16,016 nt of DNA from assembly GCA_902795715.1 (NCBI GenBank), contig CADBME010000314.1:1-16016 (forward strand), read 5' to 3'. Of this stretch, positions 1 to 8,100 are shown in pieces. Within the stretch, counting starts at the first letter, position 1. Every line of letters starts with the position of its first letter. A program made the translations under genes and the position numbers. The notes under the pieces were generated by a model. The model did no database searches. It was given only the letters and a program-made list of their open reading frames with translations, and had not been told where the DNA came from. Origin of the DNA: an uncultured Lachnospiraceae bacterium (GTDB taxonomy: Bacteria; Bacillota_A; Clostridia; Lachnospirales; Lachnospiraceae).

Positions 1-84
1 CGCGAGGATGTGCACGGATTCGGAGTGGAATTTTGTCAGCAGAGCTGACCCGAATCCGGCACCAAGACTCGCGAGCGAGTCTTG
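1..84. repeat. Cluster of nested inverted repeats at the left edge
   Basis: Three inverted repeats are packed into 84 bases. An outer pair, CGGATTCGG (15-23) and CCGAATCCG (50-58), encloses a hairpin GTCAGC-AGA-GCTGAC (35-49). Next to it lies CAAGACTCGC-GA-GCGAGTCTTG (63-84), a perfect 10-bp stem with a 2-base centre. CGCGAG at 1-6 is also complementary to CTCGCG at 68-73, so the pieces could fold together. The element lies just downstream of the htrA-like gene on the minus strand but has no T-tract, so it is not a convincing intrinsic terminator. It could be a dispersed palindromic repeat or a structured RNA; the window edge may cut it. The structure is seen directly; the role is unknown. 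Confidence 0.6.
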
Positions 85-115
85 AATTCTGACCCATCTG
101 TAAAGCAGCTGCCGG

Positions 116-1870
116 TCAATTACCGAAGATGTAGGGCAGGATGTCTTCCCAGTTATACTGGTCATATTGGTCATTCCCATTATCAGGATCCTTGGTATCG
201 GGCTCCTGATTCTGGCTGGTCTGAGGCATATCACTCTTTTTACCCATGGTTACGGTCAGATCCTTATCTTCGTATTTTTCACCATTCTTTCTCTTGATGG
301 TAACGGCTATTTTCTCCCCGGCTTTCTGGTGACTGATCCGGTTCTGAAGGCCTTCCATGGTAGAAATCTCGTTTCCGTCAAAGGACACGATCACGTCTCC
401 GGCCTGAAGTCCGGCCTTTTCTGCAGGTGAATCAGGAATAACACTGGAGACTACAACACCGGCCGGGATGTCATACATCTCCGAATAGCTTGCGTCAACA
501 GTCTGCCCGTGGATTCCCAGGTAGGCCTGCTCGCTTTCATCAACCGTTCCGCTTTCCTTCAGGTCTCCGAGAATAGGAACCGCTCTCGAAACAGGAATTG
601 CATAGCACATACCCTCTACGGAAGTATCTTCAAGCTTGGCATTGTTGATACCCACAACCTGACCGCTGGTGTTGATCAGGATCCCCCCGCTGTTGCCGGG
701 GTTGATGGCTGCATCGGTCTGAAGAAGAGTCATGCTGCCATCGGTGAAAGATACTCTCCGGTTCTTGGCACTGATCACTCCGGTGGTCACAGACTGACCA
801 TAGCCTAAAGCATTTCCAATTGCGATAACCGACTGGCCGACTTTCACTTCTTCCTCACTAAAGGTAACCGCTTTAATGGCTTTGATGGTATCTTCCGTTA
901 CATCAGTCCGCTTGACACTGACAACCGCAAGATCGGAATCTTTATCGGTTCCGACCACCGTAGCCGGAACCGAGGTGTCATCATTAAAAAGAACGGTGAT
1001 GTTTTCCCCGCCTTCCACTACGTGGTTGTTGGTTCCGATCAGAATTTCATTGTCTGCAATCTCCGTAATGAAACCAGACCCGGCCCCTTCACCGGAATAG
1101 GTCTGTCCAAACCAGCCTTGCTGGGTAAAAGTACCTGTAATTGCCACTACAGAAGGCATCACATCTTCAACAACCTGGGTATAATCAACCGCTGTGACTT
1201 GCACCTGGGCCTTCTGACTATCGCTTCCCCCGCCTGAAGGCTGGCTCTTCTCTGTTTTCTGGGACGAGCCTGAGGAACCGTCTCCCATAAAATGGTTTAC
1301 TCCGGAAAAGGCTGCGCCCGCCACCAGACCGAAAATCAGAGCCGTCGCAATGGTCTTCAATATCCTCTTGCCGAATGAATTGCCTTTCTCGGCCTTAACT
1401 TTTTTCTCCTTACGACCTCGGTCTCTACGCCCTCCACCGGAAAAGTCATCAGAAGGGTAAGGCGGTGGATTGCGGTAAGTACTTTGGTCTCTTCCGTATC
1501 TTGCCTGAGAATAATTATCTTTGCCGGAGCTCATTATATCCGGATTTCCTGCAGGAGAATTCACACGGCTTCCATTCACAGGGTCCATGTCCATCGGGCC
1601 GGTATTCATCCCACCGGCATGTCCACCTTTTCTTCCTGTACTTTCTCCATAGTAGTAGTCTCCTCCCGACAGAGCATTGGCAGGATTGCCTGCTTTATAG
1701 CCGCCATAAGAGGGCTCCTCAGGGGAATTCATATCATAGCCCACCGTTGCGTCCAGATCGGTGTTTACACCTGAAGGTCCGGCAGGTCTCCGGTCCGGCA
1801 CAGAAGTCGTATTTATATTTTCATCCAGGTCCGGATTTGTCCGAAATGCATTATTTGGAAAATCACTCAT
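116..1870 (-). CDS. htrA: HtrA/DegP-like membrane-anchored serine protease with PDZ domain
   Basis: Trypsin-like serine protease of the HtrA family, 584 residues, which in Gram-positive bacteria degrades or refolds misfolded proteins outside the membrane. Residues 1-168 are a long Gly/Pro/Asn/Tyr-rich tail, presumably cytosolic, ending in a basic cluster (about 148-169). One membrane segment follows at about 170-191, then a Ser/Gly linker. The protease domain spans about 228-440. The catalytic triad is visible as H283 (TNNHVV), D313 (DSDLAVV) and S394 (NPGNSGG). One PDZ domain covers about 449-542 (YLGI, SPAEKAGLQAGDVI). The C-terminus is an acidic Asp/Asn/Gln tail. The start is supported by AGGAG about 9 bases upstream. 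The gene stands alone, divergent from the sugar transferase; no clear promoter was found. The unusual part is the 168-residue N-terminal tail. Family assignment is secure; the substrate is unknown. Confidence 0.95.
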   Translation of the reverse strand: MSDFPNNAFRTNPDLDENINTTSVPDRRPAGPSGVNTDLDATVGYDMNSPEEPSYGGYKAGNPANALSGGDYYYGESTGRKGGHAGGMNTGPMDMDPVNGSRVNSPAGNPDIMSSGKDNYSQARYGRDQSTYRNPPPYPSDDFSGGGRRDRGRKEKKVKAEKGNSFGKRILKTIATALIFGLVAGAAFSGVNHFMGDGSSGSSQKTEKSQPSGGGSDSQKAQVQVTAVDYTQVVEDVMPSVVAITGTFTQQGWFGQTYSGEGAGSGFITEIADNEILIGTNNHVVEGGENITVLFNDDTSVPATVVGTDKDSDLAVVSVKRTDVTEDTIKAIKAVTFSEEEVKVGQSVIAIGNALGYGQSVTTGVISAKNRRVSFTDGSMTLLQTDAAINPGNSGGILINTSGQVVGINNAKLEDTSVEGMCYAIPVSRAVPILGDLKESGTVDESEQAYLGIHGQTVDASYSEMYDIPAGVVVSSVIPDSPAEKAGLQAGDVIVSFDGNEISTMEGLQNRISHQKAGEKIAVTIKRKNGEKYEDKDLTVTMGKKSDMPQTSQNQEPDTKDPDNGNDQYDQYNWEDILPYIFGN

Positions 1871-2072
1871 AGTCTCTGTCTCCTCTCCATGTAAATAAAT
1901 AGCTAAAGAATCAAAACTGTTTTAAACAAATGATTATCCGGCCATTGTCATCCTATCAGCGGAATGTGTTGAAACTGTGTCTGAATTTTGACCAGTTTAT
2001 GACTTATAAACTCTCTCACAAACCGTTTTTTCAAAGGTCGGATGGAGTTTTTCTGCTTTTTTCCCATAAACC

Positions 2073-2101
2073 TTGTGGAAAATCCAAATATATTGTATCA
2101 T
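2073..2101 (+). promoter_or_regulatory. Candidate sigma-A promoter for the sugar transferase
   Basis: TTGTGG (2073-2078) is separated by 17 bases from TATCAT (2096-2101). The -10 matches TATAAT at five of six positions; the -35 matches at only three. It lies about 105 bases upstream of the transferase start. It is plausible by spacing and position but not strong. Confidence 0.35.
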
Positions 2102-2129
2102 AGATAAGATAAAAATCTACTTGAAGATA

Positions 2130-2151
2130 GGATAAATTGTGAAGTTTATCC
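2130..2151 (+). promoter_or_regulatory. Inverted repeat in the sugar transferase leader
   Basis: GGATAAA (2130-2136) and TTTATCC (2145-2151) form a perfect 7-bp inverted repeat with an 8-base centre, downstream of the candidate promoter and 55 bases before the start codon. It has no T-tract behind it. It could be a repressor site or a leader hairpin; nothing identifies a binding partner. Confidence 0.35.
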
Positions 2152-2206
2152 CTGCACGGTATACGGGACATGTACTTGCCCCCTACCTGAATAATGGTAC
2201 TAACTT

Positions 2207-3622
2207 ATGATCAAAGAAAATCAAAAAATATTTAACCGGCTTCACGTTGTTCTTGACGCCCTGGTCATCTATTTCTCTTTTTGTCTCAGCTATTATATTC
2301 GTTTCGACTGTCCTCTTACCAAGGGGCTGTTTCCCCGAAACGGATACTGGAGACAGCTTATCCAGTACCAGTCCATGCTGGCTTTCCTGGTTCCGATCTA
2401 CGTGATCATCTATGCCAGATTCAACCTCTATAAGCCAAAACGATTTCAGCATCATACCGAAGAGTACATGCATCTGTTCCAGGCCAACACCACCGGCATG
2501 ATCTTTTTCCTGCTTGCTATTGTCTTTATGCAGATCCGCCACGTGCCGCGAAGTCTTCTCATTGTCTTTTACTGTATGTCCATGCTTCTCACATTTCTTG
2601 AAAGGTCCCTGATCCGTATTGTTCTTGAAAACAACCGGCGAAAAGGCCACAATCTCAAGCATGTTATCATTGTCGGATTCAGCGCGGCTGCCGAAGCCTA
2701 TATTGACCGGATCAAAACCAATCCCCAGTGGGGCTACAAAATCCATGGGATTTTTGACGATAATATGGAGCCGGAATTCAATTACCGGAACATATTCTGC
2801 ATCGGAAAAATAAAAGATCTGAGCAGGTTTTTTGAAAACACCAACATGGATGAAGTGGCAATCACCCTGGCCATATCCGAATACTATAAACTGGAGAATA
2901 TTGTCAATATCTGCGAGAAATCAGGTGTCCATTCCAAATTCATACCGGACTATTACCGCTTTATCCCCACTAATCCGGTCACGGAAGATCTGAACGGACT
3001 TCCTGTAATCAACATCAGAAATGTACCCCTTACCAACACGGCCAACCGTGTGATCAAACGAATCATCGATTTCTTCGGTTCCATAGTTTGCATCATTCTT
3101 TTCTCACCTGTTATGCTGGTAACCGCCATCCTGGTAAAAAAGAGTTCTCCCGGACCCATCATTTTTACCCAGGTAAGAATCGGCCTTCACAACAAACCCT
3201 TTAAAATGTACAAGTTCCGGTCAATGGGAGTCCAATCCGCTGAAAAGGAAGCAAAGGGATGGACCACCAGCAACGATCCCCGGGTTACCCCGGTCGGCAA
3301 GTTCATCCGGAAAACCAGCATCGACGAACTGCCTCAGCTTTTCAACGTACTCAGGGGCGATATGAGCCTGATTGGTCCCCGGCCTGAACGTCCGCAGTTT
3401 GTTGAGAAATTCAAGGAAGAAATCCCCCGCTACATGATTAAGCACCAGGTTCGTCCCGGAATGACCGGATGGGCCCAGGTCTGCGGCTACCGGGGTGATA
3501 CTTCCATCGAAGGCCGGATCGAGCACGATATTTTCTATATCGAAAACTGGACCTTAACCTTCGATATCAAGATACTGATTCTGACAGTATTCAAAGGATT
3601 TATCAACAAAAACGCCTACTGA
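2207..3622 (+). CDS. Polyprenyl-phosphate hexose-1-phosphate transferase (WbaP/CpsE-type)
   Basis: Initiating phosphoglycosyl transferase, 471 residues, the normal length for the bitopic family. It transfers a hexose-1-phosphate, often glucose or galactose, from a UDP-sugar to undecaprenyl phosphate, the first step of exopolysaccharide or wall glycan synthesis. The N-terminal half has several hydrophobic segments (about 13-32, 56-75, 94-110, 115-133). A nucleotide-binding-like domain follows (about 150-280, VIIVGFSAAAEAYI). A further membrane segment lies at 288-310, and the catalytic domain runs from 311 to the end with KFRSM (336-340), DELPQLFNVLRGDMSLIGPRPE (373-394) and RPGMTGWAQV (416-425). 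An in-frame TAA at 2201-2203 fixes the start at or after 2207, and the first residues are typical of the family. The ribosome binding site is weak. No glycosyltransferases follow, so the specific sugar and polymer are unknown. The neighbouring LCP gene fits a shared envelope role. Confidence 0.93.
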   Translation: MIKENQKIFNRLHVVLDALVIYFSFCLSYYIRFDCPLTKGLFPRNGYWRQLIQYQSMLAFLVPIYVIIYARFNLYKPKRFQHHTEEYMHLFQANTTGMIFFLLAIVFMQIRHVPRSLLIVFYCMSMLLTFLERSLIRIVLENNRRKGHNLKHVIIVGFSAAAEAYIDRIKTNPQWGYKIHGIFDDNMEPEFNYRNIFCIGKIKDLSRFFENTNMDEVAITLAISEYYKLENIVNICEKSGVHSKFIPDYYRFIPTNPVTEDLNGLPVINIRNVPLTNTANRVIKRIIDFFGSIVCIILFSPVMLVTAILVKKSSPGPIIFTQVRIGLHNKPFKMYKFRSMGVQSAEKEAKGWTTSNDPRVTPVGKFIRKTSIDELPQLFNVLRGDMSLIGPRPERPQFVEKFKEEIPRYMIKHQVRPGMTGWAQVCGYRGDTSIEGRIEHDIFYIENWTLTFDIKILILTVFKGFINKNAY

Positions 3623-3682
3623 TTGCCGCTGATCCATCTGATCGATCGTTCCTTTATTCAATTATTTCAGAATCGAAAAAGG

Positions 3683-3722
3683 CCCCTTCTTTACTTTTCA
3701 GGTAAGAAGGGGTATTATTTTA
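3683..3722 (+). terminator. Intrinsic terminator after the sugar transferase
   Basis: CCCCTTCTT (3683-3691) and AAGAAGGGG (3704-3712) form a perfect 9-bp stem with a 12-base loop, followed by TATTATTTTA. It lies about 60 bases after the transferase stop, so the LCP gene downstream is probably transcribed at least partly on its own. Confidence 0.75.
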
Positions 3723-3787
3723 CGGAAAAATACAATGAAAAGAGATAAAAGATTTATTTCAAATCCGATTACCGGAGGATAGCTATT

Positions 3788-5089
3788 ATGAGAAAAAGTA
3801 ATTATGACCCAAATGATTACCGCGAGAGAAATGGCCGAAGAGGGGATGAAGCCAGCCATTCCAGACTTCGCTACGGAAGAAATTATGAAAACTATTATGA
3901 AAAACCGGATACAGATCCTATGAGAGCTGCAGGAAGCAATCGTTACCGTAACTATCAGGCCGACTATTCGGATCCTTATTATGATGAGTATGATTACAGA
4001 CGGCAAAACATGCACAGGCAGACAAGACACCATGATGATGGAAATCTGTCCTACAAGCCGAAAAAAACAGGCAAAAAAGGCCACGGCTGCCTCTTTACCC
4101 TCTTCAAGGCTGCCGTTGCCCTTCTTGTCATCGGGCTATTGATCCTGGGAATCATCCGATTCTCTTTCGGGCGTATGGACCACGTCACTCTCAATCAGGA
4201 AAATCTCAAGAGAGTCACCGAAGACAGGAACATGAAAAATTACCGCAACATTGTTCTCTTTGGCGTAGACGATCAGGACAACACCATCAAGGAACAAGGA
4301 TCCCGCACAGACTGCATCATCATCGCCAGCATTCACAAAGTCAGCCAGAAGGTAAAGCTGATGTCAATCTACAGGGACACCTATGTCAGCATTGACGGAA
4401 ACTACGACAAAATCAATGCCGCATACTCCTACGGCGGGCCCGAATTAGCCATCCAGACCATCAACCGCAACCTGGATCTTGACATCAGGGACTTCGCGAC
4501 AGTGAACTTCAAGGCCCTGGCAGATGCCGTCGACATTTTAGGCGGAATAGAACTGACCATCAAATCAGAAAAAGAACTGGACAACCTCAATGACTATATA
4601 GGAAATATGAATAAGATAAACGGAGGCCACTCAGAAAAATTCGACGATATCGGGACCTACACATTTGACGGAAATCAGGCGGTAGCCTACTCCCGGATCC
4701 GCTATATGGAAGGCGGCGATCACGAACGGGCAAATCATCAGAGAATCGTCGTAGACGGAATCATGAAAAAAGCCAAACAAGAGCCCTGGAAAATCCCCTC
4801 CATCACAGCCAAAGTCCTGCCCCAGTGCAAGACAAGCCTGTCAGGCAACGACCTGACCATACTGACAGCCACTCTGTTCATGACAGACATAAGCGACTCC
4901 CAGGCCTACCCCTTCCATTCGGCCGACGCAAAATACAATGGCATATACTACGGCTTCCCCAAAACCGTACGCAGCAACGCTCAGGAAGCCCATCAGTATC
5001 TATTTGGAACTAAAGACTATCAGGTATCCGAAGAACTGGGTAAAATCAGCGACAAGGTACAGTATATCACCGACAGTTACGGGTATTAA
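3788..5089 (+). CDS. LytR-CpsA-Psr (LCP) family glycopolymer ligase
   Basis: LCP-family protein of 433 residues. Members transfer undecaprenyl-linked glycopolymers (teichoic acid, capsule or other wall glycans) to peptidoglycan on the outer face of the membrane. Residues 1-100 are a presumably cytosolic tail rich in Tyr, Arg, Asn and Asp, with 14 tyrosines in the first 90 residues. One membrane helix follows (about 104-124). The LCP domain spans about 153-330. Conserved elements are visible: LFGVDD (157-162), SRTD (172-175), SIYRDTYV (193-200) with the usual Arg-Asp, KINAAYSYGG (208-217), DILGGIEL (249-256), AYSRIRY (300-306) and the DHERANHQR stretch with R314. The tail of about 100 residues has no recognised domain. 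GGAGG (3774-3778) supports the start. Its position behind an initiating phosphoglycosyl transferase suggests that they act on the same glycan. Family secure; substrate inferred. Confidence 0.95.
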   Translation: MRKSNYDPNDYRERNGRRGDEASHSRLRYGRNYENYYEKPDTDPMRAAGSNRYRNYQADYSDPYYDEYDYRRQNMHRQTRHHDDGNLSYKPKKTGKKGHGCLFTLFKAAVALLVIGLLILGIIRFSFGRMDHVTLNQENLKRVTEDRNMKNYRNIVLFGVDDQDNTIKEQGSRTDCIIIASIHKVSQKVKLMSIYRDTYVSIDGNYDKINAAYSYGGPELAIQTINRNLDLDIRDFATVNFKALADAVDILGGIELTIKSEKELDNLNDYIGNMNKINGGHSEKFDDIGTYTFDGNQAVAYSRIRYMEGGDHERANHQRIVVDGIMKKAKQEPWKIPSITAKVLPQCKTSLSGNDLTILTATLFMTDISDSQAYPFHSADAKYNGIYYGFPKTVRSNAQEAHQYLFGTKDYQVSEELGKISDKVQYITDSYGY

Positions 5090-5094
5090 ATAGC

Positions 5095-5176
5095 GGGACA
5101 GGGGGGACGTTTCATATTGTCCCACATTGTTAAAGCTGAAACAATGTGGGACAATATGAAACGTCCCCCCTGTCCC
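5095..5176. repeat. Perfect 37-bp inverted repeat between convergent genes
   Basis: Arms at 5095-5131 and 5140-5176 are exact reverse complements, 37 bp each, with an 8-base centre. The outer ends carry the G-run motif GGGACAGGGGGGACG on the left and its complement on the right. The element fills almost all of the 96 bases between the LCP stop (5089) and the stop of the 1212-residue gene (5186). Such a hairpin could stop transcription from both sides, although only weak T-rich sequence flanks it. From memory, G-run palindromes of this style are dispersed in many Clostridia and resemble REP-like elements moved by IS200-type transposases. No transposase gene is present here. Confidence 0.85.
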
Positions 5177-5185
5177 ACTATTATT

Positions 5186-8100
5186 TTATTCTGTAAACCA
5201 ATTAAACTTGGGTGCGGACTGAATCTGGCAGGAGGCTCTCATGACTCTCCGGTTTCTCCGGATGGCTACGTCGATGAGGACGGTCTCCCCGTTTTCCGCC
5301 ATATCCCGTATATCCTCCCTGGTCAGGCTGTTGCCATCCTCGGTGATCATATCGGCATATTTCAGATCCAGATATACGTCGCACATATTGCCTAGAGATC
5401 TGCGGAATTCTTTTTCGGCTTCGTCTACCGGCATGTCGGATTCGGCCTGGGCATAGCCGTAAGTCATTAGAATAGGGATACCCAGTTCAGATGCCAGTTT
5501 TTTCATACCGGCCATCAGGGGTTTCATATCTTCAGGGTCCTCGGAGGCCAGTACGTTCTCCAGATTGTCAATGACGACAACCGGCTTATGGGCTCCTTCA
5601 CGTACGATGGACCGGATCAGATCTTCCAGAATCATGCCGGCGGTTCCTTCCTCGGCTGAGTCAGCCATTTCCTGAACGGCTTCCTGGTCTACGATAAAGA
5701 GGTGTTCGCTGATTCTGCCCCGATACCAGTTTAATTCATCCTTAAGGTCAATAAGGTTTGCGCCTTCTCTTCCGGACATGATATCCATGGGACTTACGGC
5801 GCGGCTTCCATCCTTGCTGTGTATCTCGTAACTCAGACGGCTGACTGACTCAACCATCAGATCATATCTGGAGAGCTCAGTCGAAATAAAGAGGACATCG
5901 ATGCTGTTTTCAGCCGTTCGGTCTGCGATCTGCTGAATAAATGCATTCTTAAGATACTGGGGATCGGAATCGATAAAATAGGATCCTTTGTGAAGCCCGT
6001 AGCGGAGCAGGGTATCCAGCTTATGGAAACCTGTGCTGAGTCTCCGGTTTTCCTGGGTTTCCACTATGAAATCTTCAAATTCATCCATATAGCTTGCGGA
6101 GTTCTTCAGGATAAAGGGATTACGGATGCTGACCTGCAGTTCTTTATTCTGTTCTCCCTCATTCTGTTCCGGTTCTCTGATCCCTTCCTCTTCCTTTTCG
6201 TCTGTTTTTTCTGCTCTTACTTTATCTGCTGCACCCTCATCCTCTGCCTTGATTTCTCCATCCAAAGCTGAGTCGTCTGTGCTTTCAGGGCTTTCGTCCG
6301 AATCCGCTTCATCAGAATCAGCTTCCATTGAATCCTCTTCTTTGTCAGAATCCGGCTCCTCATCATCCTCTGTCTCAGCAAATTCTTCATCCAGGACTAT
6401 TTCCAGTTCCTTGTCAATCTCCTCGGCATCGAGATCGGTCAGATCATCCATATCCTCATAGAGAGGGGAGGCTTCAGGAATAGGCTCCGATGTATCTCTG
6501 GCTGCCAGCCATGCGTCAAGTTCTGCTTCCGATCCTGCCATCTCCAGCAGCAGCAGCCGTTCTGCCCGCTTATAGACGTCCCCTTCCAGGCCAAGGGTCT
6601 CCAGATTACGGAGAGCTTCATCTATCTCAGACTGGGTATGTTCGCCCAGAACAAAGACTTCCACATCGGTTTGGTCCTGTTCAGCATCCTCTTCCGGCTC
6701 AGTCTCAGCTCTATCATCATCAAGCTCACCGGTTCCTTCCGGACTTGCTTCAGCTGCAGACTCCCGGTCTCCGCCTTCCGGATCTGAATCTGTCTGGTCT
6801 TCGTCATCAGCGGCCTTCTCCGGATCGGATTTTGCCTGGTCTCCCTCATCGGCGGCTTCTTTCGCGTCGGATTTTGCCTGGTCTCGGCCATCGGCGGCCT
6901 CTTCCGAATCGGATTCTGCCTGGTCTCCCTCGCCGGCAGTGGCTTCCGAATCCTCACCCTCCACAGCTTCCGTTTCATCTGTAACTTTAGCCGGATCCCG
7001 GGCTGGCTCATCATTTTCTCCCGCTGTATCTTTCCCGACAGCTTGTTCTGTACCCTCTGCGGCAGTTTCGGATTCTGTGCCGTCATCGTCCAGATCAAAG
7101 TCCAGGCTGTCAAAGTCCAAGTCGGCTTCCGTGAGATTGACTCCGCCGGCAGCTTCTGTCTCTTCGGCTTCTTTGAGTCTGCGGGCTGCTTCCTGGGCAA
7201 TCTTTGCCAGCTCAACCGCCGAAACGGTGGTTTCCTCGATTTCTTCCTCTCTCCGGATACCGGCGGCATCCTGGGCAGCTCTGGCCAGGTCGGCTGCTGA
7301 TACCGGTCCCTGCCTTCTCTCTTCAGAAGGAGTCTGTCCGGAGCCCTGTGCTTCCTGTCCACGAGCTTCATCCGGCTCCGTCTGTTTCCGGGTAATGCCG
7401 CCTGCCCCATCCGGCTCGTCCTGCCTCTGGGGGCTTCCGCCTCCGCCCGTGCCGGATATAACCTGGTCAATCAGGGAATCCACACTTTCCTGGTGAACCG
7501 GAACTCCGGCACCGCCCATCATCTTGCGGATATTCTCCATGATGGCTTCATTGAGGCTGTCCATGTCTTCATCCGCATTGTCTGCCAGGATCTGATCCGA
7601 ATTCTCCCGGATGACTTCCTGGCTCAGCTGGCGGAGCATCTCCTCCGACAAAATGGGCATGGCTCCGCTTTCTTCCTTCCTACCTTCCGGCCTTTCAGCC
7701 TCCGCCGGACTGTCGGTAGTCTGACTATCGCCAGTCTCGTCTGAAGCAGGATCTGATGAAGGGGCATCCACAGGGACACTATCATTATCAGGGGCATCAG
7801 CCTGCCCTGATTCCTTCCTCTTTTCCTCTTCTATAGCACGCTCAATCTCATATTTTTCTTCCGGAGTCAGATCTTCATAATCCTCAAAGGATACCAGTTC
7901 GTCACTGTTCTTTTCCATATAGCGCAGAATCTCCTGCTGATGAAGAGCAAACTGCATGGGATCCTTGCCCAGTCTCCTGGCCTCTTCCATCATGGCTTCG
8001 GCGCGTTTTTCAATTTCCGATCGCTTATCGTCTTCAGCTTTCATTCTCTCAATGGCTTCAGCCGCCAGCTGGGAGGCTGATTTGGTGTTGGGAATCTCCA

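Larger units (their letters stand above)
1871..2206. other. 336-bp divergent intergenic region
   Basis: This region separates the htrA-like gene (-) from the sugar transferase (+), so it must hold promoters for both. It is AT-rich and contains no credible ORF. Besides the candidate plus-strand promoter at 2073-2101, it has two perfect small inverted repeats. GTTTAT-GACTT-ATAAAC (1995-2011) lies on the htrA side. GGATAAA-N8-TTTATCC (2130-2151) lies between the candidate promoter and the transferase start. Either could be an operator or a leader hairpin. No convincing htrA promoter was found: TTGAAA near 2033 on the minus strand has no good -10 partner at normal spacing. Confidence 0.6.
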
